Assembly (NCBI RefSeq): GCF_000473365.1
Contig: NZ_KI421517.1
Coordinates: forward strand, 4,600,296 to 4,664,295
Source of the DNA: Adhaeribacter aquaticus DSM 16391
GTDB lineage: Bacteria > Bacteroidota > Bacteroidia > Cytophagales > Hymenobacteraceae
Length of the DNA: 64,000 nt
Direction of reading: 5' to 3'
Shown here piece by piece: positions 42,859 through 51,230 of the stretch. The first letter of the stretch is position 1; the number at the start of each line of letters is the position of its first letter. Made by a program: the position numbers and the translations under genes. The notes below the pieces were generated by a model. It ran no database searches, had not been told where the DNA came from, and was given only the letters and a program-made list of their open reading frames with translations.

Positions 42859-44076
42859 GTGAAATTTGTATTTTTTTTAATTTTAATACCTTTTCTTTTC
42901 TTTAGTAATCCGCTGAAATGCCAAACAGTGGAGCCAGTAATAACTTCGGATGGAGTTACAGCCCGACAAAAGGATTTACTGGACGTTGTCAAGAAAATCA
43001 AAAAGAAAAACAGGGAAGATTCAGTAGTTTCACCACACCAAGGAAAAAGCAATTTGCATATTTCGGTTTTACCTATGGCTGGTTATAGTTTACAAACCGG
43101 CTTTGCTATTTTGGGAGTAGCTAATGCAGCCTTCTATACCGACACTACCGTTAAAACTAATGTATCGAGCGTATTAACTAATATTACTTATTCACAATAC
43201 AATCAAATTTTATTTCCTTTTCAAACAACTATCTGGACCAAAGGAAACCGATATAAAATAATTACTGATTGGCGGTTTTTAAAATTCCCATCGATTACTT
43301 ATGGTTTAGGAGGCAATACCATTCCTTCTAATGGCTATAATATAAATTATTTTCATTTACGGTTTTACCAAACTGTTTTGAAGTCAATAGGATCAAATAT
43401 TTATGCTGGCTTAGGGTTTAATTTAGATTTCCTTTGGAATGTACAGGAACTTGGTTTATCAGCGAATGAGATAACTGACTTCCAACTTTATGGCTACTCT
43501 AAAAAAAGTACAGCTGCTGGACCTACCTTTAATCTCTCTTTCGATAACCGGGAAAATTCCATTAATCCGAATCAAGGCTATTTTATGCAGGGTACCTACC
43601 GGCCAAATTTAAAATTAATGGGTAGCAGCTCTAACTGGCAGTCACTTATAGTAGATTCCAGGAAGTATGTTAAATTTCCGACCCATTCAGAAAACGTACT
43701 AGCCTTTTGGAATTATAATTGGCTTACATTAAACGGAGATCCGCCTTATTTACTTTTACCTAGTACAGGTACAGATATAAATAATAACTCAGGACGAGGT
43801 TACATACAGGGAAGGTTTAGAAGTAAAAATATGCTATACCTTGAAACAGAGTATCGTTTTAAGATAACCCGAAACGGATTACTGGGAGCTGTTACCTTTA
43901 TAAATGCCCAATCTTTTACAGAACAAAATAATCAGTTTTCTAAAGTGATTCCAGGTTATGGAGCGGGAATAAGATTAAAAGTGAATAAATACTCCCGGAC
44001 AAATGTGGGGATAGATTATGGAGTTGGAATTGGTGGCTCCCGGGGCTTCTTTGTTAATCTGGGCGAAGTTTTTTAA
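42859..44076 (+). CDS. Omp85/BamA-type outer membrane beta-barrel without POTRA domains
   Basis: I start this protein at GTG 42859 (405 residues), where a purine-rich GGGGAG sits five bases upstream; a GTG at 42847 would add four residues. A signal peptide (ending LKCQT) is followed by a short linker and a predicted 16-strand barrel with the L6-type GRGY motif (GRGYIQGRFRSKN), AGPTFNLSFDNREN and a terminal aromatic residue in LGEVF, the outer membrane sorting signal. The POTRA domains of BamA are missing. Function is unknown; relatives include surface antigen D15-like proteins. Confidence 0.8.
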   Translation: MKFVFFLILIPFLFFSNPLKCQTVEPVITSDGVTARQKDLLDVVKKIKKKNREDSVVSPHQGKSNLHISVLPMAGYSLQTGFAILGVANAAFYTDTTVKTNVSSVLTNITYSQYNQILFPFQTTIWTKGNRYKIITDWRFLKFPSITYGLGGNTIPSNGYNINYFHLRFYQTVLKSIGSNIYAGLGFNLDFLWNVQELGLSANEITDFQLYGYSKKSTAAGPTFNLSFDNRENSINPNQGYFMQGTYRPNLKLMGSSSNWQSLIVDSRKYVKFPTHSENVLAFWNYNWLTLNGDPPYLLLPSTGTDINNNSGRGYIQGRFRSKNMLYLETEYRFKITRNGLLGAVTFINAQSFTEQNNQFSKVIPGYGAGIRLKVNKYSRTNVGIDYGVGIGGSRGFFVNLGEVF

Positions 44077-44113
44077 CCAATGCTATTTACAAGATAAAAT
44101 GTTTACCAAACAG

Positions 44114-44143
44114 AACAGCCACTCCTAAATTAGAGTGGCTGTT
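44114..44143. terminator. Bidirectional terminator between barrel and tatA genes
   Basis: AACAGCCACTC (44114-44124) pairs with GAGTGGCTGTT (44133-44143) around an eight-base loop between convergent genes. Confidence 0.82.
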
Positions 44144-44165
44144 TTGTTATATCTGTTAATGTTGC

Positions 44166-44552
44166 TTATTCTGCTATTTTATTTTCTTCCTGCTTTGGTT
44201 CCTCCACCGGCGAAGAAATTTCAGGATTTACAGCTGCTACATCTTGCTCAGTTTGCGTAAACGTTTCCGGCCGACGCTTTTTGTTCATAATATTATCAAT
44301 GCTTGGTCCTTCTACATGAACAGGCTCTGGCGTATAAGTATGTTGGCTGGTAGGCTCATCATTAATACTTTTTTCTATCTCCGTTTTAATACCATTGGTA
44401 GCATCTTTAAACTCCCGAATACCACGACCTAAACCTTTGGCTAAATCTGGAATTTTATTGGCTCCAAATAATAATAGAATTACAAGCATAATAACCATTA
44501 CCTCGCTACCGCCCAATCCGCCAATAAAAAGAAAAACTGCATTTAAACTCAT
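44166..44552 (-). CDS. tatA: Sec-independent translocase TatA/E component
   Basis: The 128-residue protein has a short N-terminal membrane helix (about 8-28, [20 protein letters not shown]), the hinge [21 protein letters not shown] and an amphipathic helix, the TatA plan. The C-terminal half (about 65-128) is a long acidic, Pro-rich tail without known role. It forms the pore-like part of the twin-arginine exporter. tatC is not in the window. A -7-like TATCTTTA on its strand lies at 44620-44627. Confidence 0.9.
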   Translation of the reverse strand: MSLNAVFLFIGGLGGSEVMVIMLVILLLFGANKIPDLAKGLGRGIREFKDATNGIKTEIEKSINDEPTSQHTYTPEPVHVEGPSIDNIMNKKRRPETFTQTEQDVAAVNPEISSPVEEPKQEENKIAE

Positions 44553-44852
44553 ACTATTAATTTTTTAATGTTCTTGAATAACGTTAAATCAACCCCTGAT
44601 CCGGTAGATATTCCTTTTGTAAAGATAGTAAATATTATTTTTCTAACAAGGTAAATCCCTCAAAATTAGGATAGTTCTAAAACACTTTGGCCGTCTTTAA
44701 AAAATATTAAAATATTAATATATTCATTTTAAATATACTACAGAATTAGCCGTTACTAAATTGATTACTTATTAGCTTACTGTTAATAGCCTAAACAAAC
44801 GTAAGAGCTATACCGTTTTACCTAAAAACCGCATTACCAAAACAAAAAAACT
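44553..44852. other. Intergenic region between divergent tatA and gdh genes
   Basis: Three hundred AT-rich bases. TAAAGATA at 44620-44627 is a near-perfect -7 element for tatA. I found no clear element for the dehydrogenase gene, and no hairpin or ORF. Confidence 0.4.
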
Positions 44853-46274
44853 ATGAATGGAGAAACGCAAGGAAAACAATTTCTAAGAAGTGTCCACCAT
44901 TATTTTGATGAGGCTGCCCGGCACACGAATATCGATCCCGGCATTCTGGAACAAATTAAAGTCTGTAACAGCGTCTATAAAGTAAACTTTCCAGTAGAAG
45001 TTGACGGAAAAGTAGTGGTTTATGAAGGCATCCGTGCCCAGCACAGCCACCATAAGCTACCTACTAAAGGAGGTATTCGTTATAGTATACACGTAGATGA
45101 AGACGAAGTAATTGCCCTTGCTACGTTGATGACGTTTAAATGTGCCCTTGTGGATGTCCCATTTGGAGGAGCCAAGGGTGGGGTAAAAATTAACCCCCGG
45201 ACTACTTCTGTGGAAGTCTTAGAAAAAGTAACCCGCCGCTATGCCAGTGAGTTAATAAAGAAAAACTTAATTGGCCCTGGTATGGATGTTCCTGCCCCTG
45301 ACTACGGCACCAGTAGCCGGGAAATGGCTTGGATTGCTGACACCTATCATACTTTTAAATATGGAGAAACCAATGCGTTAGGTTGTGTTACAGGCAAACC
45401 AGTGGGCCAGGGTGGTATTCGCGGACGTACCGAAGCTACCGGCTTAGGCATTTATTACGGTTTGCGGGAAGCTTTGCAAGACACCGAAATCATTCAGAAG
45501 CTCCATTTAAATTCCGGGCTTAGCGGCAAACGCATGATTGTACAGGGTCTTGGTAATGTTGGTTTCCATGCTGCCTACTTCTGCCAGCAAGACGGCGTAA
45601 TTATTACGGGTATTGCCGAACGAGAAGGAGGCATTTTCAATCCCAATGGTTTAAATATTCAGGAGGTATTCAGGCACCGGACAGAATCAGGCTCTATATT
45701 AAATTACCCAGGTGCCAGTAATGTAGAAAACTCGCTTGATTTGTTAACCTACGAATGTGACATTTTACTACCAGCTGCCCTGGAAAACCAGATAGACCAA
45801 CATAATGCAGCTGATGTTAAAGCTAAAATAATAGCAGAAGGTGCCAACGGCCCCGTAACGCAGGCAGCAGAAAAAATATTATTGCAAAAAGGAGTATTCC
45901 TGTTACCAGACCTGTATTTAAATGCGGGAGGGGTTACTGTTTCTTATTTTGAGTGGTTAAAAAATTTATCCAATGTGCGGTTTGGCCGGATGGGAAAACG
46001 AGCCGAAGAAGCCAGCTTACGACGGATTGTTGATACCATTGAATCGACCACTGGTAGATCTATAGGAGCTAAGGAGCGAAAGCTATTGATCCATGGTGCC
46101 GATGAAACTGACCTGGTAAGGTCTGGCTTGGAAGATACCATGATTTTGGCCTATCACGAAATGCGGGAAGTGATGCGGCAAACGCCAAGTGTAAATGATT
46201 TGCGGACAGCTGCTTTCTTTGATGCTACCCAGAAAATTGCCGTTAGTTACCACTCGTTGGGTATTTTCCCTTAA
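44853..46274 (+). CDS. Glutamate dehydrogenase (Glu/Leu/Phe/Val dehydrogenase family)
   Basis: The 473-residue enzyme interconverts glutamate with 2-oxoglutarate and ammonia using NAD(P). Substrate-site lysines are visible in KGGIRYSIHVDEDE (Lys72), MTFKCALVDVPFGGAKGG (Lys96 and catalytic-type Lys108), followed by GPGMDVPAPDYGT with the catalytic Asp. The Rossmann domain starts with VQGLGNVGFHAA (about 230). The length fits Glu dehydrogenases better than the shorter Leu type. msrB follows 39 bases later and may share its transcript. Confidence 0.92.
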   Translation: MNGETQGKQFLRSVHHYFDEAARHTNIDPGILEQIKVCNSVYKVNFPVEVDGKVVVYEGIRAQHSHHKLPTKGGIRYSIHVDEDEVIALATLMTFKCALVDVPFGGAKGGVKINPRTTSVEVLEKVTRRYASELIKKNLIGPGMDVPAPDYGTSSREMAWIADTYHTFKYGETNALGCVTGKPVGQGGIRGRTEATGLGIYYGLREALQDTEIIQKLHLNSGLSGKRMIVQGLGNVGFHAAYFCQQDGVIITGIAEREGGIFNPNGLNIQEVFRHRTESGSILNYPGASNVENSLDLLTYECDILLPAALENQIDQHNAADVKAKIIAEGANGPVTQAAEKILLQKGVFLLPDLYLNAGGVTVSYFEWLKNLSNVRFGRMGKRAEEASLRRIVDTIESTTGRSIGAKERKLLIHGADETDLVRSGLEDTMILAYHEMREVMRQTPSVNDLRTAAFFDATQKIAVSYHSLGIFP

Positions 46275-46313
46275 AATTTTTTGATATTTGTGCTTTACTT
46301 TTAATAATTTAAA

Positions 46314-46700
46314 ATGAATACCTCAGGAGAAAATATAAAATACAATACATTAACGCCGGAAGAAGAACGGGTAATTCGTTTTAAGGGTACCGAATTTCCT
46401 TATACAGGTAAATTTACCAAACACAAAGAACCTGGCACCTATGTTTGCCGGCAATGTAATGCACCACTTTATAAATCTGAAGATAAATTTGACTCCCACT
46501 GCGGCTGGCCCAGCTTTGATGATGAACTACCGGGTGCAGTAGAACGGGTATTGGATGCTGATGGGCATCGGGTTGAAATTATTTGTGCCAACTGTAAAGG
46601 TCACCTGGGGCATGTATTTGAAGGAGAACGATTTACGCCTAAAAATACCCGGCACTGCGTAAATTCCGTTTCTTTAGATTTTGTTCCGGATAATAAATAA
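46314..46700 (+). CDS. msrB: Peptide-methionine (R)-S-oxide reductase
   Basis: The 128-residue protein is a stand-alone MsrB. Zinc ligands Cys45/Cys48 (CRQC) and Cys91/Cys94 (CANC), the substrate motif HCGWPSF with probable resolving Cys63, the HLGHVF block and catalytic Cys115 in RHCVNS are all present. It repairs methionine-R-sulfoxide in proteins using thioredoxin. No signal peptide is seen. It is probably the second gene of a unit with glutamate dehydrogenase, closed by a strong hairpin. Confidence 0.95.
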   Translation: MNTSGENIKYNTLTPEEERVIRFKGTEFPYTGKFTKHKEPGTYVCRQCNAPLYKSEDKFDSHCGWPSFDDELPGAVERVLDADGHRVEIICANCKGHLGHVFEGERFTPKNTRHCVNSVSLDFVPDNK

Positions 46701-46710
46701 CCAATAATAT

Positions 46711-46757
46711 ATAAAAGCAAAAAGAGGATGTAATTAACATCCTCTTTTTGCTTTTAT
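46711..46757. terminator. Very strong bidirectional terminator between msrB and HAD gene
   Basis: A perfect 21-bp stem (46711-46731 with 46737-46757) with a five-base loop. Its right arm covers the stop codon of the leftward HAD gene. Confidence 0.9.
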
Positions 46758-47359
46758 AATATTCTATCTTCCTGCAAGGCTGTTCGTAAAGCCTCCGGCG
46801 AAGTAAAATGAATTGATTTGATACCCATAGCTTCTGCCGCTTTCACATTTCGAAGATTATCATCTATAAATAAAGCCTCTTCTGGTTTTACATGGTAACG
46901 ATTTAACAAAGTTTGATAAAATGAAGGAAAAGGTTTTCGGTCTTTCTCCTCCCCTGACATAACAATACCATCAAACCATTTTAAAAACTCAAACCGTTCT
47001 AAAGCAATTGGGAAAGTTTCTGCCGACCAATTAGTTAAAGCATAAATTTTATATTTACTACTTTCTTTTAATTCCCGGAATATTTCTACAGTACCTTCAA
47101 TAGCACCTCCCAGCATTTCTTCCCAGCGCCCGTAAAAAGCTTTAATGTGGTGAGCCTGTTCTGGATATTGTTTTACCAACAGGTCAGTGGCTTCTTGAAT
47201 AGTTCGTCCCCCATCCTGCTCTTCATTCCAATCCGAGGTACAAACGTTCTCTAAAAAGTGAAGCATGTCTTGTTCATTTTCAAACATTTTACGGTAGAGG
47301 TAATGCGGGTTCCAATCAATAAGAACGGCACCCAAATCAAAAATAATGGTGTTTATCAT
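46754..47359 (-). CDS. HAD-family hydrolase (YihX-like phosphatase)
   Basis: The 201-residue protein has HAD motif I IIFDLGAVLIDW (Asp8, with the second Asp replaced by Gly as in many subclass IA members), a helical cap, motif II YALTNWS, the Lys in EEKDRKPFPSFY and motif IV ALFIDDNLRNVKAA. It resembles E. coli YihX, which removes phosphate from glucose-1-phosphate and similar sugars. The exact substrate is unknown. A conserved-type gene with kinase-like motifs lies upstream on the same strand. Confidence 0.88.
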   Translation of the reverse strand: MINTIIFDLGAVLIDWNPHYLYRKMFENEQDMLHFLENVCTSDWNEEQDGGRTIQEATDLLVKQYPEQAHHIKAFYGRWEEMLGGAIEGTVEIFRELKESSKYKIYALTNWSAETFPIALERFEFLKWFDGIVMSGEEKDRKPFPSFYQTLLNRYHVKPEEALFIDDNLRNVKAAEAMGIKSIHFTSPEALRTALQEDRIL

Positions 47360-47401
47360 AAGTTTATAATTTTATAAATCGAGCAGGCAATAACGAAGCA
47401 G

Positions 47402-48448
47402 CTATAAACTATTAACAATACGAGGCTCCCGGCTTAAAATAGTTTTAATATTCAGGCGTACCAAATCGCCCATGTTTCGGCAACGCAAAAAATCTTCTGA
47501 TTTATGATGTTCAGCCAATTCTTGTTTTAATTGTTCTACTTTCTCTTGGGTAGACACAGTATCATTTCGCATTAAATCAATAAGGTCTTTCAACCGATAG
47601 CGGGCCAGTTTAAGTCGGTGGTACATCAAAGCCCGCTCTTCGCTCTGATACTGTTGTACCGTTTGTGGTTTTAATAAACTCAGCACCAGATCCACCACTT
47701 TAAAATTATCCTTAAAGAACTGCGGCAGGTACATAACTTTTCTACCTTCGTAAGACTGCTGATCAAAATCTATGGGTCGCACCCGGTATTGCTCATCCTC
47801 AAAATCCGGCGTAATGTCTATAACATAATTATAAGAGCGCATATCGCCTAAAAGCCTGATAAAACACCTTTCGTTAAATTTTACAAACTCTTTGGCAATA
47901 CGAACTCTATTGGTATTTGGCCGGTTCAGGTATTCTTTAATAAATACATCGCCGGGCATACCGGCAATATGTTCTTCTATGAGGCTATCGCCATCTACAA
48001 TATAATTTATTCGGCTTGGTGATAAAATATGTTCTAATTCGAGCCCGTATATACGGGAAGCATCTGCGCGTTTAACATAGAAATAATCATAGTTGTCGTT
48101 CAGCTGATTTTTAATTTGTACTCGGAAAGGATGGGTATTTCCGAAGGTGCAATAATCTATGCGGGAAACAAATAAATGCTCAATAACTGAAATATCACCG
48201 TCCGTTTTTAGTAAGGCGTAAATCATAGTCAAGGCCTTGTTCAATTCATCCTGCCTGAACTGCTCATACAAAACCGTTTCCCAAAGCGTATCTTTGCCTT
48301 GCTTATCGTAGTACGGAAAGGATTCACTATAATGCAGAAGATCTTCGTATCTAACCGGCAATTTTGTTTCACGGTCGTAAGTGCGCAGGTATTTGCGCAG
48401 CTTAACAGAGATCGGATACACTATCTTTTTTTTTGTAATATTATTCAC
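47402..48448 (-). CDS. Uncharacterised protein with protein-kinase-like-fold motifs
   Basis: The 348-residue protein (GTG start at 48448) matches no family I can name. Its motifs follow the order of aminoglycoside-phosphotransferase-type kinases. A strand ends YFYVKRAD (Lys126), then Glu in GLELEH (137-139), a hinge-like IEEHIAGMPGD, a catalytic-loop-like LLGDMRSYNYVI with Asp202 and Asn207 at the D-x4-N spacing, and RPIDFDQQ (Asp227/Asp229) in place of DFG. The glycine loop is not obvious. It is probably a small-molecule or protein kinase (inference). It sits 42 bases upstream of the HAD phosphatase gene. Confidence 0.6.
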   Translation of the reverse strand: MNNITKKKIVYPISVKLRKYLRTYDRETKLPVRYEDLLHYSESFPYYDKQGKDTLWETVLYEQFRQDELNKALTMIYALLKTDGDISVIEHLFVSRIDYCTFGNTHPFRVQIKNQLNDNYDYFYVKRADASRIYGLELEHILSPSRINYIVDGDSLIEEHIAGMPGDVFIKEYLNRPNTNRVRIAKEFVKFNERCFIRLLGDMRSYNYVIDITPDFEDEQYRVRPIDFDQQSYEGRKVMYLPQFFKDNFKVVDLVLSLLKPQTVQQYQSEERALMYHRLKLARYRLKDLIDLMRNDTVSTQEKVEQLKQELAEHHKSEDFLRCRNMGDLVRLNIKTILSREPRIVNSL

Positions 48449-48503
48449 GGATGCTCGTAATCTGCAAATAAAGAAATAAGAAATTTATCATTATTTTAAA
48501 TTT

Positions 48504-48725
48504 TTACTCATTATTGGCATCAGAAATAATATCCTTGGCATCTTCTACATTCTCTCCGTTGTTGTAAAGTATTTGTTCCGGGTTTTCACCTAAAGCATCT
48601 TTGCCTAAAGAGTTATCATCATCAAAAACATTTTCTGGTCTATCAGACCGCTTTTCTTTACTTTTTGAAGGATTAGGTGAATTGTTCTCTTTCAGCCCTT
48701 GGTTATCTAAATCTTCCTTATTCAT
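48504..48725 (-). CDS. Small hydrophilic hypothetical protein
   Basis: The 73-residue product is highly polar and acidic, with many Asn, Asp, Glu and Lys and no hydrophobic core, so it is probably disordered. It contains ENVFDDDNSLGKDALG. It starts at ATG 48725, upstream of the kinase-like gene on the same strand (55-base gap). Family unknown. Confidence 0.55.
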   Translation of the reverse strand: MNKEDLDNQGLKENNSPNPSKSKEKRSDRPENVFDDDNSLGKDALGENPEQILYNNGENVEDAKDIISDANNE

Positions 48726-49131
48726 AGCTTTTAAATTTAAGTTTTTATTGACTGTACGTAGTTAAGACAACTTTTTGTTTTTAACGAACTCTCTAAACTT
48801 TTTTAGAATTAAAACCTTCGGAAATTATTTTAAGAAAACAATTGCTAAGGCTAAATATTACATAAGGCCTGGAGAGAGGAAAAAAATTGAATCAAAATAA
48901 AATAAAACGTTTTCTTTAACTTATCTATAACTCTACAAAAACGAGTAAAAAGCCTCCTCAAAATTATTAGGTGCCATTTTTCCTTAATCTTATTTAAAAT
49001 GAAAATAACAGGGAATACATTCAAATATATAATTAAACAAATAATTATGCTAAAATATCAAGATTTTGGAATTTAATTTTTACTTTTACTCGTTATATCC
49101 GTAATATACCTTAAGGTATTTTACTATAACC
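48726..49131. other. AT-rich intergenic region between divergent small genes
   Basis: About 400 bases, very AT-rich, between the small hydrophilic protein gene (left) and a small membrane protein gene (right). I saw no convincing promoter, hairpin or ORF. Confidence 0.4.
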
Positions 49132-49290
49132 ATGATATCTTTCTTACTACAGCATATATATATTTTTATAGGATTTGTAACCTTATTATTAGTGATAGGG
49201 GTGCTTTATAAAGATTATATAAAAAAAAATATAAATCCGGCTCGTATGACAGCACGGCCTAAGCATAAGTTAAAAATAAAGAGACTTTAA
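49132..49290 (+). CDS. Small single-pass membrane protein (52 aa)
   Basis: ATG 49132 to TAA 49288-49290 encodes 52 residues: one membrane helix (about 9-26, IYIFIGFVTLLLVIGVLY) and a basic tail ending KHKLKIKRL. A perfect 26-bp hairpin terminator follows, which supports a real transcript. It resembles the 50-residue protein at 49589-49741 in size and plan. Function unknown. Confidence 0.6.
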   Translation: MISFLLQHIYIFIGFVTLLLVIGVLYKDYIKKNINPARMTARPKHKLKIKRL

Positions 49291-49300
49291 CTTTCTTGTG

Positions 49301-49360
49301 TTTCTAAATAAAATAAAAGGCTCTGATGTTTAATTCAGAGCCTTTTATTTTATTTAGAAA
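49301..49360. terminator. Exceptionally long perfect hairpin (26-bp stem)
   Basis: Positions 49301-49326 pair without mismatch with 49335-49360 around an eight-base loop. The core GGCTCTGA/TCAGAGCC is flanked by A/T runs on both sides. It ends the small membrane protein gene (rightward) and the 59-residue gene (leftward). Confidence 0.85.
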
Positions 49361-49369
49361 AATTTTTAT

Positions 49370-49549
49370 TCAATCTCCACACATATTCAAATAATACAAC
49401 ACTTTAGCCTTCTGTTCTTGTTCGCGCTTATTCTTTATAGCAATTTCTGTTTCTAATTTTAATTCAGAATTACCTAAGGCTTTGCTTACCTGCAAAAACT
49501 CTTTTTTTTCGCTGTTAACAGAATAGTTTAGCTGCATATTATTCTTCAT
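49370..49549 (-). CDS. Small helical hypothetical protein (59 aa)
   Basis: ATG 49547-49549 to TGA 49370-49372 encodes 59 residues, largely one amphipathic helix (about 13-50) rich in Lys and Glu (KLETEIAIKNKREQEQKAK), ending YLNMCGD. The long hairpin at 49301-49360 lies just downstream and could terminate it. No family recognised. Confidence 0.5.
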   Translation of the reverse strand: MKNNMQLNYSVNSEKKEFLQVSKALGNSELKLETEIAIKNKREQEQKAKVLYYLNMCGD

Positions 49550-49588
49550 ATAAAGGTTTTAAAGCTTAAAAAAAGTTAATAGAAATAT

Positions 49589-49741
49589 TTAATCAGGTTT
49601 ATGATATCTGATTTTCCGAACGCTGCTATTCCTAATATTTTTATTCATACTCACACCATAATCACGCACTAATAGCCATATAAATGAAGAAAGAGCCGTG
49701 GTTAAAAGTAAAATAAATAAGAAATACTTAATTAGCTCCAT
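49589..49741 (-). CDS. Small single-pass membrane protein (50 aa)
   Basis: From ATG 49741 the product is 50 residues: a membrane helix (about 5-25, YFLFILLLTTALSSFIWLL) and a basic tail with NIRNSSVRKIRYHKPD. A TTG at 49804 in the same frame would add another hydrophobic stretch but is less likely. Its plan matches the 52-residue protein on the other side of the hairpin. Function unknown. Confidence 0.5.
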   Translation of the reverse strand: MELIKYFLFILLLTTALSSFIWLLVRDYGVSMNKNIRNSSVRKIRYHKPD

Positions 49742-49886
49742 AAGTATTTGAGTTAAAAAAATAAAAAATACGAAAAAGTAAAAGGTTAATAAAACCAAAA
49801 ACAAATCAGTCCTAAACCTGATTGAAACACTTATCTATAAAGATATCTGTGAATTTTTGCTTGGAAGAATAATTTATTTACGGCGG

Positions 49887-50096
49887 TTATTTTAATTTAG
49901 TTTTAATTTCTTGCCAATTTTTTATATTGAAAATTTTAAGATTCCCGTTGTTAGCAATCAAATCCATTACTAGGGAACTTTCTACTTTTTTTCCTATTTT
50001 TTTACCTATTTCACAACCTTTACTTAAAAGTTTGGGTATATATTTATGCTGGTCAGGTGAAGTAGAAACATCGACGGAGAAGAGTATTCCAGCCAT
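49887..50096 (-). CDS. Small soluble hypothetical protein (69 aa)
   Basis: The 69-residue product starts MAGILFSVDVSTSPDQHKYI and has a Lys-rich middle (EIGKKIGKKVESS) and a hydrophilic C-terminal end. No signal, metal motif or known domain is seen. It starts at ATG 50096. A perfect terminator-like hairpin sits just upstream of its start instead of downstream of its stop, which is unusual. Confidence 0.45.
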   Translation of the reverse strand: MAGILFSVDVSTSPDQHKYIPKLLSKGCEIGKKIGKKVESSLVMDLIANNGNLKIFNIKNWQEIKTKLK

Positions 50097-50111
50097 TTGA
50101 ATTTAAATGAT

Positions 50112-50140
50112 AAAGGGTAACTAAAATTTAGTTACCCTTT
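50112..50140. terminator. Hairpin with T run between two divergent genes
   Basis: AAAGGGTAACTAAA (50112-50125) pairs with TTTAGTTACCCTTT (50127-50140) and is followed rightward by TTTTTATT. Genes on both sides point away from it, so it does not end any recognised gene. It could end an antisense RNA or lie in the leader of the leftward gene. Confidence 0.6.
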
Positions 50141-50225
50141 TTTTATTATATTGATTTTCAGGTTACCGGTTTAGTAAAATTTATTTAATATTCGTATATA
50201 TAGCTAACCACCTATAGAACACATT

Positions 50226-50492
50226 ATGGCAGATATAGACGAATTATCGACCGATGAATTATATCAGGAACGCAAAACAAAATGGGATTTGGAGCTATCT
50301 CACATTGAAGATAAACATCCAGAATATTTCAATCTAAACATTTCACCTTTAGCCTTGAAATTAGAACAACATATATTCTTTTCCTACGATACCTATCGTT
50401 CCTCCTTTGGCTTTAGACCAGACTCCAATTTACCTGATACTATCAGGGAAGAATGTTTAGAGGCATTTCACCGGGTTTGGGCGCCCGCCTAA
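50226..50492 (+). CDS. Small conserved-type hypothetical protein (88 aa)
   Basis: The 88-residue soluble protein begins MADIDELSTDELYQERKTKW and has a well-ordered mix of acidic and aromatic residues (HPEYFNLNISPLALKLEQHI, FGFRPDSNLPDTIREEC), which suggests a folded domain. No signal peptide or known motif. It starts at ATG 50226 and stands alone. Confidence 0.6.
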   Translation: MADIDELSTDELYQERKTKWDLELSHIEDKHPEYFNLNISPLALKLEQHIFFSYDTYRSSFGFRPDSNLPDTIREECLEAFHRVWAPA

Positions 50493-50581
50493 AAAAAAGT
50501 TTTAAAGCTTATGGAACATCTAACTAACCTTTAAAGCCTAAAGAATTATACAAGGTTAAGTTGTGATAAATCTTTGTATTA

Positions 50582-50971
50582 TTAAGCAATAACGGTGGAT
50601 TTATTAACTATTACTGGCCCCCAAATATATTTAGTATATTTAGGCGCATCTGGTAGAACTGGAGAGTTGCTGGTTTTCTTTTTACCAGAAGTATTTAATT
50701 TTTGTTTGGTCCCTGGTTTGCCCTTCTGAACTGGTATTTTCTTTTTCTCTCCTGCCGAGCTACTTTCCAGCTTTTCCGGATCTTTAGGATTTAATGCAGG
50801 ATCATCAAAATCCAAATCCATGCTCTTAATTAACTTTTCATCTACAATACCCGGCGTGGTAGGTACATCAATAGATATTACACCACCTTCAGGTTTTGGG
50901 GTTACTGAACTTTGTGCTTTTACCACCTGAAAAACGAGTAAAAAACAAAAGAGTGAAACTGAGATTTTCAT
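50582..50971 (-). CDS. Secreted low-complexity hypothetical protein
   Basis: The 129-residue product has a signal peptide (about 1-19, ending VVKAQ) and a Pro/Lys/Ser-rich mature part with GEKKKIPVQKGKPGTKQK and a C-terminal YTKYIWGPVIVNKSTVIA that could form a strand. It is probably disordered and secreted to the periplasm. No family recognised. Confidence 0.6.
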   Translation of the reverse strand: MKISVSLFCFLLVFQVVKAQSSVTPKPEGGVISIDVPTTPGIVDEKLIKSMDLDFDDPALNPKDPEKLESSSAGEKKKIPVQKGKPGTKQKLNTSGKKKTSNSPVLPDAPKYTKYIWGPVIVNKSTVIA

Positions 50972-51156
50972 GATCTTTCTTTAGTATTAGGTTTATTATA
51001 TTTCCGGCACAGATTAAAAGATTCTCTATTTAATTAACTAAAAGCGTTGTAATAAATTATTTTAGGCAGCTGAATTTAATTTAGTAAACCCTCACCTGTC
51101 CATTTTACATAAACCTAACCAACTTATAATCAGTCAAAACAAAATTTTCTAAAAAA

Positions 51157-51164
51157 TACCTTTG
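51157..51164 (+). promoter_or_regulatory. -7 promoter element (TACCTTTG)
   Basis: A perfect TAnnTTTG match 66 bases upstream of the STAS-like gene; a -33 TTG is not evident. Confidence 0.45.
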
Positions 51165-51230
51165 GTAAACTCCTTTTTTCGTGGCTAACTTAACGTTACC
51201 AAATGCGCCGCAGCTTTAAACAGGTAAACT

